Assembly: GCA_013350335.1 (NCBI GenBank)
Contig: CM023536.1
Span: 40,432,314-40,496,313 of the forward strand
Origin: Chimonanthus salicifolius
Lineage: Eukaryota; Streptophyta; Magnoliopsida; Laurales; Calycanthaceae
Length of the DNA: 64,000 bases
Reading direction: 5' to 3'
Below the pieces are notes generated by a model. It had not been told where the DNA came from, made no database searches, and saw only the letters and a program-made list of their open reading frames with translations. How positions within the stretch are numbered: the stretch's first letter is position 1; each line of letters opens with the position of its first letter. A program made the position numbers and the translations under genes. Shown here one piece after another: positions 1-12,600 of the stretch.

Positions 1-537
1 TTGCATCCCTAAAGAAATACTTGTCAGTGTTGATTTAATGACATTTAGTTCTGCTTCCACACGCCTAATTTCTTTTTGAATATCTCACAATTGTCCTACA
101 AAGACCATAATGTTTCCTCTACCAACAAAATTACCAAATAAAAGGAAACTATATGTTTCAACTCCCTTGTCCTACATTTTCCCAATCCAAATGATCTAAT
201 AGTATAATACATCTCTAATATATCATGTATCACTAACCTTAAGTGACGTGGCATATAATAAGAATCATGTATGGGGTAAAAAAGTGGATACAACATACAT
301 ATTTTTAATAATTAAAAAACTCACTCAAATAAGATACAAAGTTACCAAGCATTTCCCCCTTCATGGGAAAATCCCAAAGAAGAAAATTTAACCAGCAGCA
401 ACCTATGCCGACAATAGAAATCATTGAAAATTCAAACATAAAATAGAACAATACACTCCATATATTCAAGACGAAAGCTATATTAAATTTATGGTGTTAA
501 CTGGAAATGGGCCACACCGCAAAACCAAAAAAAGTAC
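1..537 (-). other. MRS2 intron 5 (partial), nothing else recognised
   Basis: This AT-rich sequence follows the exon 5 donor. No further MRS2 exon was seen. A short open stretch at 1-80 on the minus strand (DIQKEIRRVEAELNVIKS) has no clear splice context and was not called. Confidence 0.6.
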
Positions 538-612
538 CTTTTGAACACGAGCAGTCAACCTAGTCATGGCACTTTTCAACTTACGCACCCGATCCAAGTT
601 GCGACTGCTGAT
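538..612 (-). CDS. MRS2: MRS2 exon 5
   Basis: These 25 codons start [18 protein letters not shown] and end ARVQK, with acceptor GTAG (616-613) and donor GTACTT from 537. In relatives the next exon begins VRDELEQLLDDD. That sequence is not present between 537 and 1, so the intron continues out of the window. Confidence 0.93.
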
Positions 613-3600
613 CTACATATATTAGGGTAGTCATTAACAAACAAGTCTAGAAGAAAAATAAAGTAGGGCACACAATCAAACAAATAACTAGGACCACAAT
701 TTCAATAACAAATACAAAATTATTCTAGAAAAACAAATGTCTTCCAATGACTCACCAGTACTAGTAGCATCTTAAGTTCCTATGACAGCTTTTTGAAGTT
801 GTCATTTTGAAACATCTTAGTTGTAAATGAACACATTACAACAAATCATAAATGGAGTTGTGGAAACATATCTCGACTTCATTTAAAATAAAACCTCAGA
901 TTTAGGGTAGACTTGAGTTTAGTGACACTAAGATAACTTGCCTAATTTAGTTACATCGGTCAAGTTGGTCAAAAACCCACAATTCCCTATAATTAAGCTC
1001 TAAAGGTCTGAAAGCATAAAAATAAAAATAGAATAACTTTTCTGAATGCTACAAAGCAGAATAATTATCAAGTGGTATTTTTTAATGTATTATCTGTTTT
1101 TTTAATGAGCACTATTATTTCCTGTAGACCTGCAAGCAGTACCAATTCATCTACTTCTGCAAGTATGGTGATCCTGTGTTCTCTCTCTTCTTCTTTTTTG
1201 GAAAAGAAAGGGCAAGAAGAACTGCACCAAGAAAAGTACAACAGAGAGAAACAAAGAGAACAATCAAAGGGAACGCCGAGCAGAAGGGAGCTAATTGGCA
1301 AAGGACAGAGAATGTCATTTGACCTTTGGAAAATCAATTTCATGTGTTCTCATTGTTGTAATTGCTAAATATAACTAGTTGTGTAGTTAGGATTAGCTAG
1401 CATAGATTTGGCTAACTACACAGCTAATCATATGTAACAAATATGATATTGAGAACACAAGACCACCATGCCTACAGTTGTATTCTATATCGATTTTTTT
1501 TTTTTAATTTTAATGATAAGACATACTACTAATTAACTTGATAGGGTTGAGCACGATAGTAGAGCTCAAAAAGTTCAACTCAAATAGATAGGACAAAAAA
1601 CTTGATCATGATGTTGATGCTAAACTAATTAAAATTTGTAACAACTTCTCTACAATAATTAGCAATAGCGTTGTTTAAAATGTTCAAATTCCACTCCGCA
1701 AACTAAAAGAAACCAACAATATAGAACTCTTGAAAACTAACTTAAGTAAATCATATTGTGTGACTTGGCCAAACAAATAGGATCACCAAGTTGGGTGAAT
1801 TGGGCCAAGGTCTACATGTTCTTGAGCATCTTTAATAACTAAGGCTGTGTCTTAGCGGAACTGGATGAGTCAATCCAGTTCCACTGATGTTTGTTACCTA
1901 GTAGGAGGAGGTCAAACAATCAATTTACTAAGGAAGATGACCACCATAAACCTACAAAACTAAATTAGGGAACTAACATGATAGCCATGATATATGGTAT
2001 TTCAACAATTTCAACCCTTTTTCTCCACATTGAGACAACTTAAACAGATGTTTGGAGAGGAGAATTTTAAAAATATGGTTTTTATCGATTTAGAAAATGC
2101 CTATGAGAGGGTGTTGAGGAAATTAATTTCGCAAACATAGAAAAGGAGATGCATCCCTGATTGATGAGGACATCATGGAAGAGGATAAAGATGAAATCGT
2201 CCAATTAGATCTATAATTCCATGATAATTTTTATAAAGGTTAAAGGTGGGCCAAAATCTTCCAATTGGGCCATTGAATGCAAGAAATAAAATCCCATAGA
2301 CCTAGTATATGGACCTACGGAACCATTTTTCGTGTTTAGAGCCCCAAATACTCTATTATGAGGCCCATATGCTTAGGAGAGAGGAGTTGTGGGAAAACCC
2401 TAGCACAAGAAGATTCATTCCACCTCCTTTCTATTTTCTCTTGACGACTCCTTTTAGCAATGAGGACCACAAGGATACAAGCTAAAATTTGCTCAAGCTT
2501 ATTCTGGAGACAAGATCGAGCAAATCAAGCAATGCTCTCTCCAAAATTCGCCCAACACAGAAATGATTATGATGTCACTTTCTTTATTTTTTTCATTTTT
2601 CTAATGATGAAATAAAACCACATGGCATTTAGTGAATGGATGTAATCAAGTTAGCAAGCACTAGGAATAGCATACCCTAATTCGCCCAACCACTTCGCAA
2701 GGAATTTTTCTTTTTTTTTTTGGTAAGCCATGGAACACTATTTTATACATGGCATGGGCGTCCAAAGTATTCAGCACAAGTTGATTTGAGTTGATTGAAG
2801 CTTAAGTGAAGAAGTCTCTTTTGCCTTTGTGCAAGTATGTTGGTTCTTTTGAATTCTAGTTTGAATTTTGTTTGAATTTAATTTATTTTATGCAAGCATA
2901 GCATACGAATTTTGCATTCAATTTCAATTTTGAATTGTCGCTTTTCTTTGCATATTGTGAATTCAATTCAAGCAAATTCATTTATAGTTTCAATAGAATT
3001 TAATTTCAATGAGAATTTCATAAGGTTTTGCCAAGTGAGATTTGATCCTTTTTCCTTTTTTTTCTCAGAGAGAAATCAGGTTAGGGTTGTAAATTTCTGT
3101 TTGCCTAATTTTGAGGTGAATCATCAAGTAGCATTGGAAAGAAATTTCTGGAGTTTCCAGGTTTATTATGAGTTTGTGCTCTCTCCAATTCTTTCATAAT
3201 TCGGCCAAATTCTAGATCTCCGATTTTTATGTTGAAGACCTAAGTAGGCCTTAAAACTGATCTCAGCCTTTATCACTAATTGATATATTGAGATTACAAT
3301 TAATTATCGAAAAAAGTATGAAAACAATATGTGGAGAGATGATGGACTCTTGGTCAGAGCTAGACTTCACCACAGGTTTGCTTTGTGCCCTTATTTGTAT
3401 TAGTTAAGGATAGCTTAACATTAAAGGTTCAAGATGAGGTTCCATTGTGTATGTTGTTTGCAAAAAATTTAGAGTACATCTAGCAGGAAAGCCTTTTAGA
3501 AGAAAAGTTAAAGAATAGAAACAAAATAAACTGAGTATGCTTTAATGAGTTACAAAGGAGAGAATGAACTAACAAAAATTGATAATGACAATGTTTAAAT

Positions 3601-6600
3601 ACTTGGGTGCAACCGTAAAACCATGTGGGGGATTGGATTAGGAAATATCTAAGAAAACGGGAACAGAGGATAGGCTAAATGTACGCATGTTAGAGGAGCT
3701 TTGTGTGATAGGAAAGGTACATGTCCAATAAAAAGGCCAACATATAAGACAACAATTAGGTCAACAATGTTTTAAGAAAATAAACGTTGTGCAATAAAAA
3801 AAAAAAAAAGACAAATAGATAAGAAATAGTAATAAAATTATCTTAAGATGGATGTATGGAGTAATTTAAAAAGATTAAGCAAGAAATGGTTGCATCAAAG
3901 GAACATTAAAACAGTAAAAGATAAAACTAGAAATGGTTGCATCAAAGGAACCTCAAAGGTATAGCGACAATAGATGAAAAGATGGGGAAATGTTGTTTAA
4001 GACGGATTTATCAAAGGCACAGACGACCAAAAACAACAACAACATGAAGAATTGGAAGGTTACAAGAAGGCATTGGGAGAACTGGGAAGGCCTTTAAACA
4101 CGTGGATTGAATAAAGGACATAGTAAACATGGGAGTGCCAATGAATATTATATTAGATGGGGCAAAATGGAATCAAAATTCAACCCCAGACAGATAGGAA
4201 CATGGTGGTTGTTGATAATGATGGTGACAGTAATATGACTCAAACCTGTAACCTGTGTGTTTGCAACAATGAATAACTCCTATCTTCGACAAGGAGAGAT
4301 CATCTCCTAACGATATACATTAAGACACCCTTGTAGGATAGCAAACATGATCACCCAAATGCTCACATGTTCAATCAGAATTGAAAAAAACATAAATTGA
4401 TAAGGGAATTTTCTTTTACCTTGGAGGTCAGCTCATCCAAAGCTGGGTAAGCAGCAGTCTCTAGTTCAGTGGTGCGTGCATCTAGAAAACTACAAATGGC
4501 CTCCAAAGCAACCTCCAAAGCCCGAAATTCAAATGGAGACTCTGTGTTGAATGAATAAGCACTGTGAGGGCATTGAACAACAAGACATCTTAATAAAAAC
4601 ATTACAATCCAACAAAAAATATCTAAAATAATAATAGAATATAAAAGAGAGTATTATCAGTCATAATTTCAAAAACACTCTCTGTCCGATAAAGTGAAAT
4701 GATCACATGCATACCAGTGTGCACGGTATTAGGCAACATAATTTCAAAAGCACTTTGTCCGATAAAGTGAAATGATCACATGCATACCGGTGTGCACGGT
4801 ATTAGGCGACATAATTTCAAAAACACACACTCTATCCGATAAAGTGAAATGATCACATGCATACCGGTGTGCACGGTATTAGGCGACACACCTAGGCATG
4901 GGGCCCACCAAACTAGGTAATGATTGTGTACTACAAAGGTCTTTCCTTGAATATGATGCCCATCCAAAAAAAATTATTAAATCAATCAAGCCACGTTTTT
5001 AAGCTCTCCAAAACTTGATCAATTTAAGTTCTTTTTTAATTTTTAAAATTTGCAGCTTTCAAAAACATGGCCTTAATTGAGCCTATGAAGGTGATCATTG
5101 ATGGGCCCATACTCAAACAAAGACATTTTCAATGGACCCACCACCACCCCATTTGGTGATCCCATGCCTAGGGCCTCGTGCCTAGATGTGCGGGGTAATA
5201 CTGCACTCACCCATATGCAGGTGATCATCCTTTTCTGATAATCATTCACTTTGGGAATTAAAAAAAAATGACATACCATCTTCTTCACTAGCTTCAACAT
5301 CATTTTGCCCACTCGAATTTTCCTTTCCATCTCTTTGTGACTGACGGAAAGTGTTTGCAGGAGGCAAACGTCTACGAAGTTCCTCAACAATGGGAATGAC
5401 ATTATCATCCATCGGATCTCGAAGCAATACCTATTTCATAGAAATACAAATTAATTAAAATTTTATGATGTAGGTACTTTAGCTTTTACTCTTTTCTGTT
5501 ATGTTGATCCACCAATAGTTGATAAATCATGACCATAGAAATATATGTGAGTACTTTTTATAGAAGAGTTTCTTGTAGATAAAGGAGATGTTCTAGAAAA
5601 TGACCATTAGACCAGTAATGCTTTACTGAGTGTTGACCAATTTAAAAAGAAAAAAAAAAAAAGTAGAAAAGGTAATGGCAAAAGAGATTTGTATGCCAAG
5701 ATGGATGAATTGATTAACATTCAAAGAAAGAAAGGAACAAACACATGAGAAAAACCTTAAAAGTAGCCCCAATAGATGATAAAACGAAGGAAAGATGTTT
5801 ATCTTTCAAGGTGCTTTGGTCACAAAATTAGGAGGCTAGAAATGGACCCTCAGTGTAAACTTAAAAGGACGCAATAGAAGGAACAAGAAATAATAAGGAA
5901 CAAACACATGAGAAAAACCTTAAACTTAGCCCCAATAGATGATAAAACGAAGGGAAGATGTTTATGGAGCTTTGGGCACAAAATTAGGAGGCTAGAAATG
6001 GACCCTTTGTGTAAAAAGAACGCAATAGAAGGAACAAGAAAGAGAGGTATACCTTTAAAGACATGCATTGAAGGGTTCAGACATGGTGGAAAAGAAGAGC
6101 TCAGAAAGTTGACCCTAAATTAATGAGATTAGTAGTTTGCAGCAATGTCACAAATATCAACAGTATTTTCAAATTTATCACATTTTTAATGGCAAAATAA
6201 CATTATCGTGTTAATAACGCATATTTATCGGCACAACAGTAAATTCCCATAAATTATAGAAAAAATCGCATTAGGAATGCGATAAATTGTAATATCACGA
6301 TAATATCCCGATAAATTACCAATAAATTCCTTATTAAGATTTTTATTTTATTAATATTTTCATTTATTCTATTTTTATTATTTTTAAATATTATATTATT
6401 CAAGAGATTTTCCCATTAATTTTCCGATAAAAACCCGAGAATTTGAAATATCCCGATATTACCAAACGTTGTTAATATCCCGTGAATGGTGTTTGTGACA
6501 ATGGTTTGCATGGTTATAGACGATATAGTTTTTATAGAATACAATGGAAAAGAAGAGCTCAGAAAGTTGGCCCTAGATTAATGAGATTAGTGGCTAGGAC

Positions 6601-9600
6601 AATGAAGGTGGTGGTAACTGCATATCGGTGGCGTATCCGTATTTGAAAAATATTTTAATTAATTGGGTGCATATCCAACACGTATCCGAGCCGTACCGTC
6701 CGTATCTGTGTCGGATATGCACCCGACACCGATACTCGAAGGGTTTAGCCGTATCCGTGCTTCATAGGCTAGAATTTTATTTGACACTGGAGCATATCAT
6801 TCATTCATTTCTAGCATGTTTGCAAGCAAGTTAGAACTGTGTATAAAAGCCGTTGATGAGCCGTAATCTATTTAGACCCCTCATGACGTACGATTTAAGT
6901 TACTCGTGTTTGTCGGCCCTGTGTTATAGTTATTGATTGGGTTGAGATGGAATATGATTTATTCGTTTTGGGTATCTATTCTGGTTATGGACTAGTTATC
7001 GGCTTTCTAGGTGACTTTGAAGAGGCGAGTGTCTGGTTGTTCACCCGCCGAAATTCTTTTCAATGAGAAATTGAGCAATTCACTCGGACCATGTATGGCT
7101 AAGACTAAATTGTTCGGCCAGGTAGCTAGTATGGATTGGGATAATGCAGAGTCATCAGAGTTGTTGATGCCTCAATGGTATGTGAGTATCCAGATGTATT
7201 TCTAGAGAAGATGTCTGGATTACCCCCGTGCAGAGATCTAGATCTAGCTAGATAAATTGACAAAGGCTAGGTTTATTCGACCAAGTGCATCTCCTTGGGG
7301 CGCTCCTGCCCTCTTTATTAAAAAAGAAAGATGGTTCACCAATGAGACTGCATTTATTGTCGACAACTGAATAAGGTGACAATCAAGATTAAGTATCCCC
7401 TTCTGTGGATTGATGATTTATTTGATCAGATGAGAGGATCCAGATACTTTTCGAAGATGGACCTTCAGTCGAGATATCACCAGGTGAGGGTCAAGGACAG
7501 TGTCATTGAGAAAACAGCCTTCTGCACCAGATTTGGTCACTATGAATTCGTAATTATGCCCTTTGGGGTAACCAATGCCCCTACAACTTTTATGGATCTG
7601 ATGAACAAAATATTTAGATCTAATTTGGATCAATTCAGGAAGTTTTCATCGACGATATTTCGATTTATTCAGCTACCGAAAGAGAACATGAGAAGCACTC
7701 GAGAGTGGTGTTGCAATTGTTGAGGGTTAACAAATTGTATGCCAAGCTTAGCAAATGTGAATTCTAGCTAACAGAGGTTCAGTTTCTCATGCATGTAGTT
7801 TCAGCTGAGAGAGTGGCAGTAGATCCTACTAAAGTAGAAGTTGTACTGAAATGGGAAAGGTGAAGCGGCGCATCTCATCATGCGCAACTACTATTTTATT
7901 TCCTTGTTTTGTTTTCCTTTTTAGTAAGGGTAGTTTGGTATTTTGTCATTTTTTTTTATTTTAGTAAGTGAAACTCTTATAAAGCCTTGTAGCCTTTCGA
8001 GGCATTCCAACGATTGATGAAATAAAAATTGAGATTTTCACATCTTGCTCTACGGTGCTTTGGTTTGGCGAGAAGCCGTGACTCTTGGCGTGAAGCCCTC
8101 CTCCTTCAATCTCCAGGTACTCGATGCTCCCTCTTCCTCTCTTCTCTTCTTCTTCCCCATCTTCTTTGTTTTCTTTTGAATTTCCCAAACCCGAAATCTG
8201 TCCCCTACTCTACAGCCCACAAAACCCAACCCTTCTACTGTTCGATCCTGTTTTTCCCTTCTCTTTTACTTCCGCCCCCACTTTCTGAGCTAGAACTGCT
8301 TGCCGATCCCCTTCCCAGCCCTCTTGTGTGCGGACAGTCCTTCCCATGACCCTTTCCCATCGTTGTCAAGCCTTCCTACCTATTTTCTCAGCCTTCGTCC
8401 ACCTCTAAATCCATCCTATCACTGTCGTCCAGCCCCAAAACCCATCCTACAACTTCCATCTCTTCCCAAACTCCCTTCCTATTACATCTGACCTTTCCAA
8501 ACCAAATCCCAGCCCTTCCTGAAGCCCTTCCCCTTGCTGCCCATGTTGTTACGACCCTCTACCACCCATCTTTAACCCAAACTGCTGCTGTCTCTGTTTT
8601 TCCTTAGCCTTTCTTAACCTTCCCTTACATCTGTCCTGTGTTTCTAGCCTCTATAAACCCTTCCTCTTGGCTGCAGATTCACTTAAATTCCTTTTCCCCT
8701 TGCTGTCCAGCCATACTACCATCTGTCCAGGCCTCTACAAACCCCATACAGCCTTGGCAGGCCCATCTAAATTCTTTACAGCCACTTTAGACCTTTCCCA
8801 ATCCCTCCTAACCCTTGTCTTTTGCCAGATACCTCTACAAACAGCCTCCTAACTGCCATCACATCCACCGTCGCGTTTCTTTGTTGTCATTCCCTCTTTA
8901 TATTCCTTCCATTGGCACCCAAGGACCTTCTATTTTGAGAGATCTCCATTTTGAGCATCAATTGGGCTTGGTAAGTTACATAATTATTTACCTATCCTAA
9001 GATTTATTTTGATTATTTGTGGCTTATATGATTTAATTGTGATTATTAATTTAATTCTTGACTTTCAGTCTCATATTAGTCTTAGGGTTCATTATTTTTC
9101 ATCCCTTTTAATCTTTAGGGAACCACATTTAGGCATTTAGGGTTATCCTATTCCTTGTCCTGCGCAGCGAATAAGAGATTCGCAGTTTCTTGGGCTTAGC
9201 AAGGTATTACAGGCAATTAACCAGAAACTTCTCCAAGATTGCTAGCCCTATGACTAAGCTCACAAGAAAGGGAGCAAGTTTCGCATGGAGTGAGCCTTGT
9301 GAACAAGCCTTTCTTGGAACTAAAAGAGAAATTGACTACTTCACCTGTATTGATTATTCAAGAGAGAGGTCTTGAGTATGTGGTGTGTTGTGATGCATCT
9401 CGAGACGGACTTGGTTGTGTGTTTATGCAGAACGGCCATGTCGTTGCATATGGGTCCAGATAGTTGAAAGTGCATGAGCAGAATTATCCCACGCATGACC
9501 TGGAGCTAGCGGCAGTTGTGTTTGCACTGAAGATCTGAAGGCACTATCTCTACAGTTTACACTTCGAAGTATTCTCTAACCATCAAAGCCTCAAGTACCT

Positions 9601-12600
9601 GTTCACACAGAGAGAGTTGAATATCAGGCAACGCAAATGGCTGGAGTACTAAGGAGACTTCAACTTCAAGATATCTTATTACCCAGGCAAGACTAATGCA
9701 GTGGTTGATGCCTCGAGCCGCAAATCTCGAGGTACAATCGCTAACATAATTGGAGATCGTGATCTAGAGCAATTGGGCAGTGCAGTGTCCCATCCGCCTA
9801 TAGTGGATCGAGTGTTAGTAGTATAGAAGACCGATGAAGTGGGGGTGAAACATAATACTTTAGTTAGCAATGGTAATGGTCCAACAAGTTGGGCAGTGAG
9901 AGCAGATGGTGGTTTGACTTTTCAAGGTAGACTTTATTTGCCACGATCGGAGTAGTGCAGGCAGGAAGTACTTCGACACTTCCTTCATTTTCTTTGTGCA
10001 ATATATCCTGGTGGTACAAAGATGTATCAAGACTTGCGTCAGCAATTTTGATGGAGAAACATGAAGAAAGAAGTTGCTAAGTTCATAGCCCATTGTTTGA
10101 CGCGCCAACAGTTAAAGATTGAACATCAGAAGCCTGCAAGTAAGTTAAACCCACTACCAATACCCGAGTGGAAATGAGAATATATCACTATGGACTTTGT
10201 GACCAGTTTACCAAGGTCACAGAAGGGCCATGATGCGGTTTGGGTTATCGTTGACAGGCTGACAAAATCAGCTCATTTTTTTGCCATGAAGATGACCGAT
10301 TCTATGGAAACCTCGAGCCGACTTTATCTTAACAAGGTGGTCAAACTGCATGGAGTGCCAGTTTCAATTGTTTCCGACAGAGATTCACGGTTTGTGTCTT
10401 AGTTTGGCAAATTTTTTAGAGGGAGTTGGGCAATCAACTTTGCTTCAGTACTGCGTTTCATCTGCATACAGACGGACAGTCCAAGCGGACAATACAGATA
10501 TTGGAGGACATGTTTCGTGCCTGTCCTGGATTTCAAGGGTGGCTAGGAAGACCATTTAGCCTATGGGAGAATTTGTGTATAACAATAGCTACCTATCCAG
10601 TATAAAGGTGGCACCTTATGAGGCACTGTACGGTAGACCGTGTAGATCACCCTTGTGTTGGACAAAGGTTAGTGACAGAGTAATTTTGGGGCCAAAGATC
10701 ATCAGGGAGATGTAAAGAAAAGGTCAAATTGGTTTGCCAGAGATTGTTTACCTCAAAGAGTCATCAAAAGAGTTATGCGGATCAGAAGCGACAGCCATTG
10801 GAGTTCGCAGCAAAAGATCAAGGGTTCTTTTGGATTTCACCTCAGCATGGCATTCAGAGGTTCAAAAGAAAGGGAAAGGTTTCAACTCAGTTCAACAAAC
10901 CATTTGAGATTTTGGATCGAGTTGGAGAGGTGGCATACAGGCTTTTACTTCCTCCTCAGCTAGCTCGAGTCCATAATGTCTTTCATGTATCGATGCTCCG
11001 AAAGTACCAGCCAGACCCTTCCCATGTGTTAAACTGGGAAGATGTGGACGTGACCGAAGATACAACTTATGGAGGACATGTTCGGATTCTGGACACTCGA
11101 GATCAAGTGCTTCGCAAGAAGACAATCCCTTCAGTACAAGTCCTTTGGCGACATCATGGAATGGAGAACTCAACGTGCGAGCGGAAGGCGACGATACAGC
11201 AATGGTATCCAGAGTTATTCGACAATCAAGGTGCGTATGTAGAATAAATTTTGAGGGCGAAATTTCTTTAAGAGGGTAGGTTGTAATGACCCGACCCGTG
11301 ATTTCGGATATTTTTCCAAGTCAAAAAGGGTATTTTGGTCATTTTACAATTATTGCATTATTCTATGAAAAGCTTTATTTGAAAACACAAAACAAATTTA
11401 AAATTTTAACTTTAGACCCCGAGTGCATACACCCTCCTCAATTAGTGATTCATCGGAAATAAATATTTGGGAATAAAATAATTCATGAGTTGATCAAGAA
11501 AGTGTAATTAAATTAAAAACACCCAAGTTAATAAATCTCCAAAGGATTAAACCTTATCTATATTATTTAATTAATTTCAAATTTGTGAAACCATTTAGTT
11601 ATCCATACCATGCGGATTTTACAATCACCATGCTTCGATCTAACTCTAATCTCTCCCTCTTTTATGTCTCCCTTGTTGGGAGTTGCAAATTTTTGTGAGA
11701 GATTTCGAAACTTTGGCAACTCTCATAGATCACACGATTTTCCCTATTACCTCCCCTTAACTCACGAAAACAATAAAGAGAAATTTGCCTCTTTTGTAAC
11801 TTCCCATGGTCCCACGCGCTTGAGAGTAAGAATCTCTCACTATTCCTCTTTTCTCTTTTCTCTATTTGTCGTTGACAGCTACCCAAAAATCCCATCCCCA
11901 TTACACGTTTTGGAATTAAGAGGAATTAGACCGTGTAATGACACCACAAGACTCATTTCTTAAAACCTCTCAGTGAGATTGAAACCACCCTCTTCTCTTC
12001 TATTGCAAACAAAGGTCTTCTCACTCTCTCTCTCCTAGGCTCCGAAGGAAACACACCTCAACCAAAGCTTGGCCGAGGCCTGAAGAATATTCTGGGACTC
12101 TTTCCTTCTTCACCATCTCCGGATACAGTTTTCTTCTTCCTCTTCTCCCTTCATATATGTCGGCCTATTTCTATTTTTTTTAATCTATTTCTCGTTTCCA
12201 TGATCGGTATTATCTTCTCTCCTTCTACCTTGTCTCTCTCCCAACGCCCAAGCACCTTCTCTCTCTCTGTGTCCCAACGTCACAGCCATGGAAGGACCAC
12301 CCAAAGCCACCATGATAATCCCATGCCGTTGATATTCATAAAGACTTCCTATGCTGAGACCCTTCATTCATGATCCAACTCCACCTGGAACAGCCCCATG
12401 TTGGTTTGGCCAACTCTATGTTGCCATTCCCATACCTGACTGTCTATGGAGACTCATTCATCCTTGTCGTCCCATGTTGGTGAAGAAACCCAACCTTGAA
12501 ACAAGCCTACGCCATTACCTTCATGTATTGCCGACAAGACCATGAAAATCCCTCCATACCGCAGCCAACAAGATGAAAACCGTTCATGCATGATGTTGTC

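Noticed and set aside
1..80. Minus-strand open stretch DIQKEIRRVEAELNVIKS as the next MRS2 exon
   Set aside because: It does not match the expected VRDELEQLLDD segment. All frames from the nearest plausible acceptor meet a stop.
1068..1368. Overlapping 91- and 98-codon frames on both strands
   Set aside because: Low-complexity Ser/Lys-rich readings of a purine/pyrimidine tract with no family resemblance, inside an intron.
8029..9000. Series of Pro/Ser/Leu-rich frames
   Set aside because: They are readings of a C/T-rich leader-like sequence inside the insertion in the gypsy RT.
11610..11963. 117-codon frame
   Set aside because: It lies inside the gypsy LTR, is overlapped by an antisense frame, and has no known domain.
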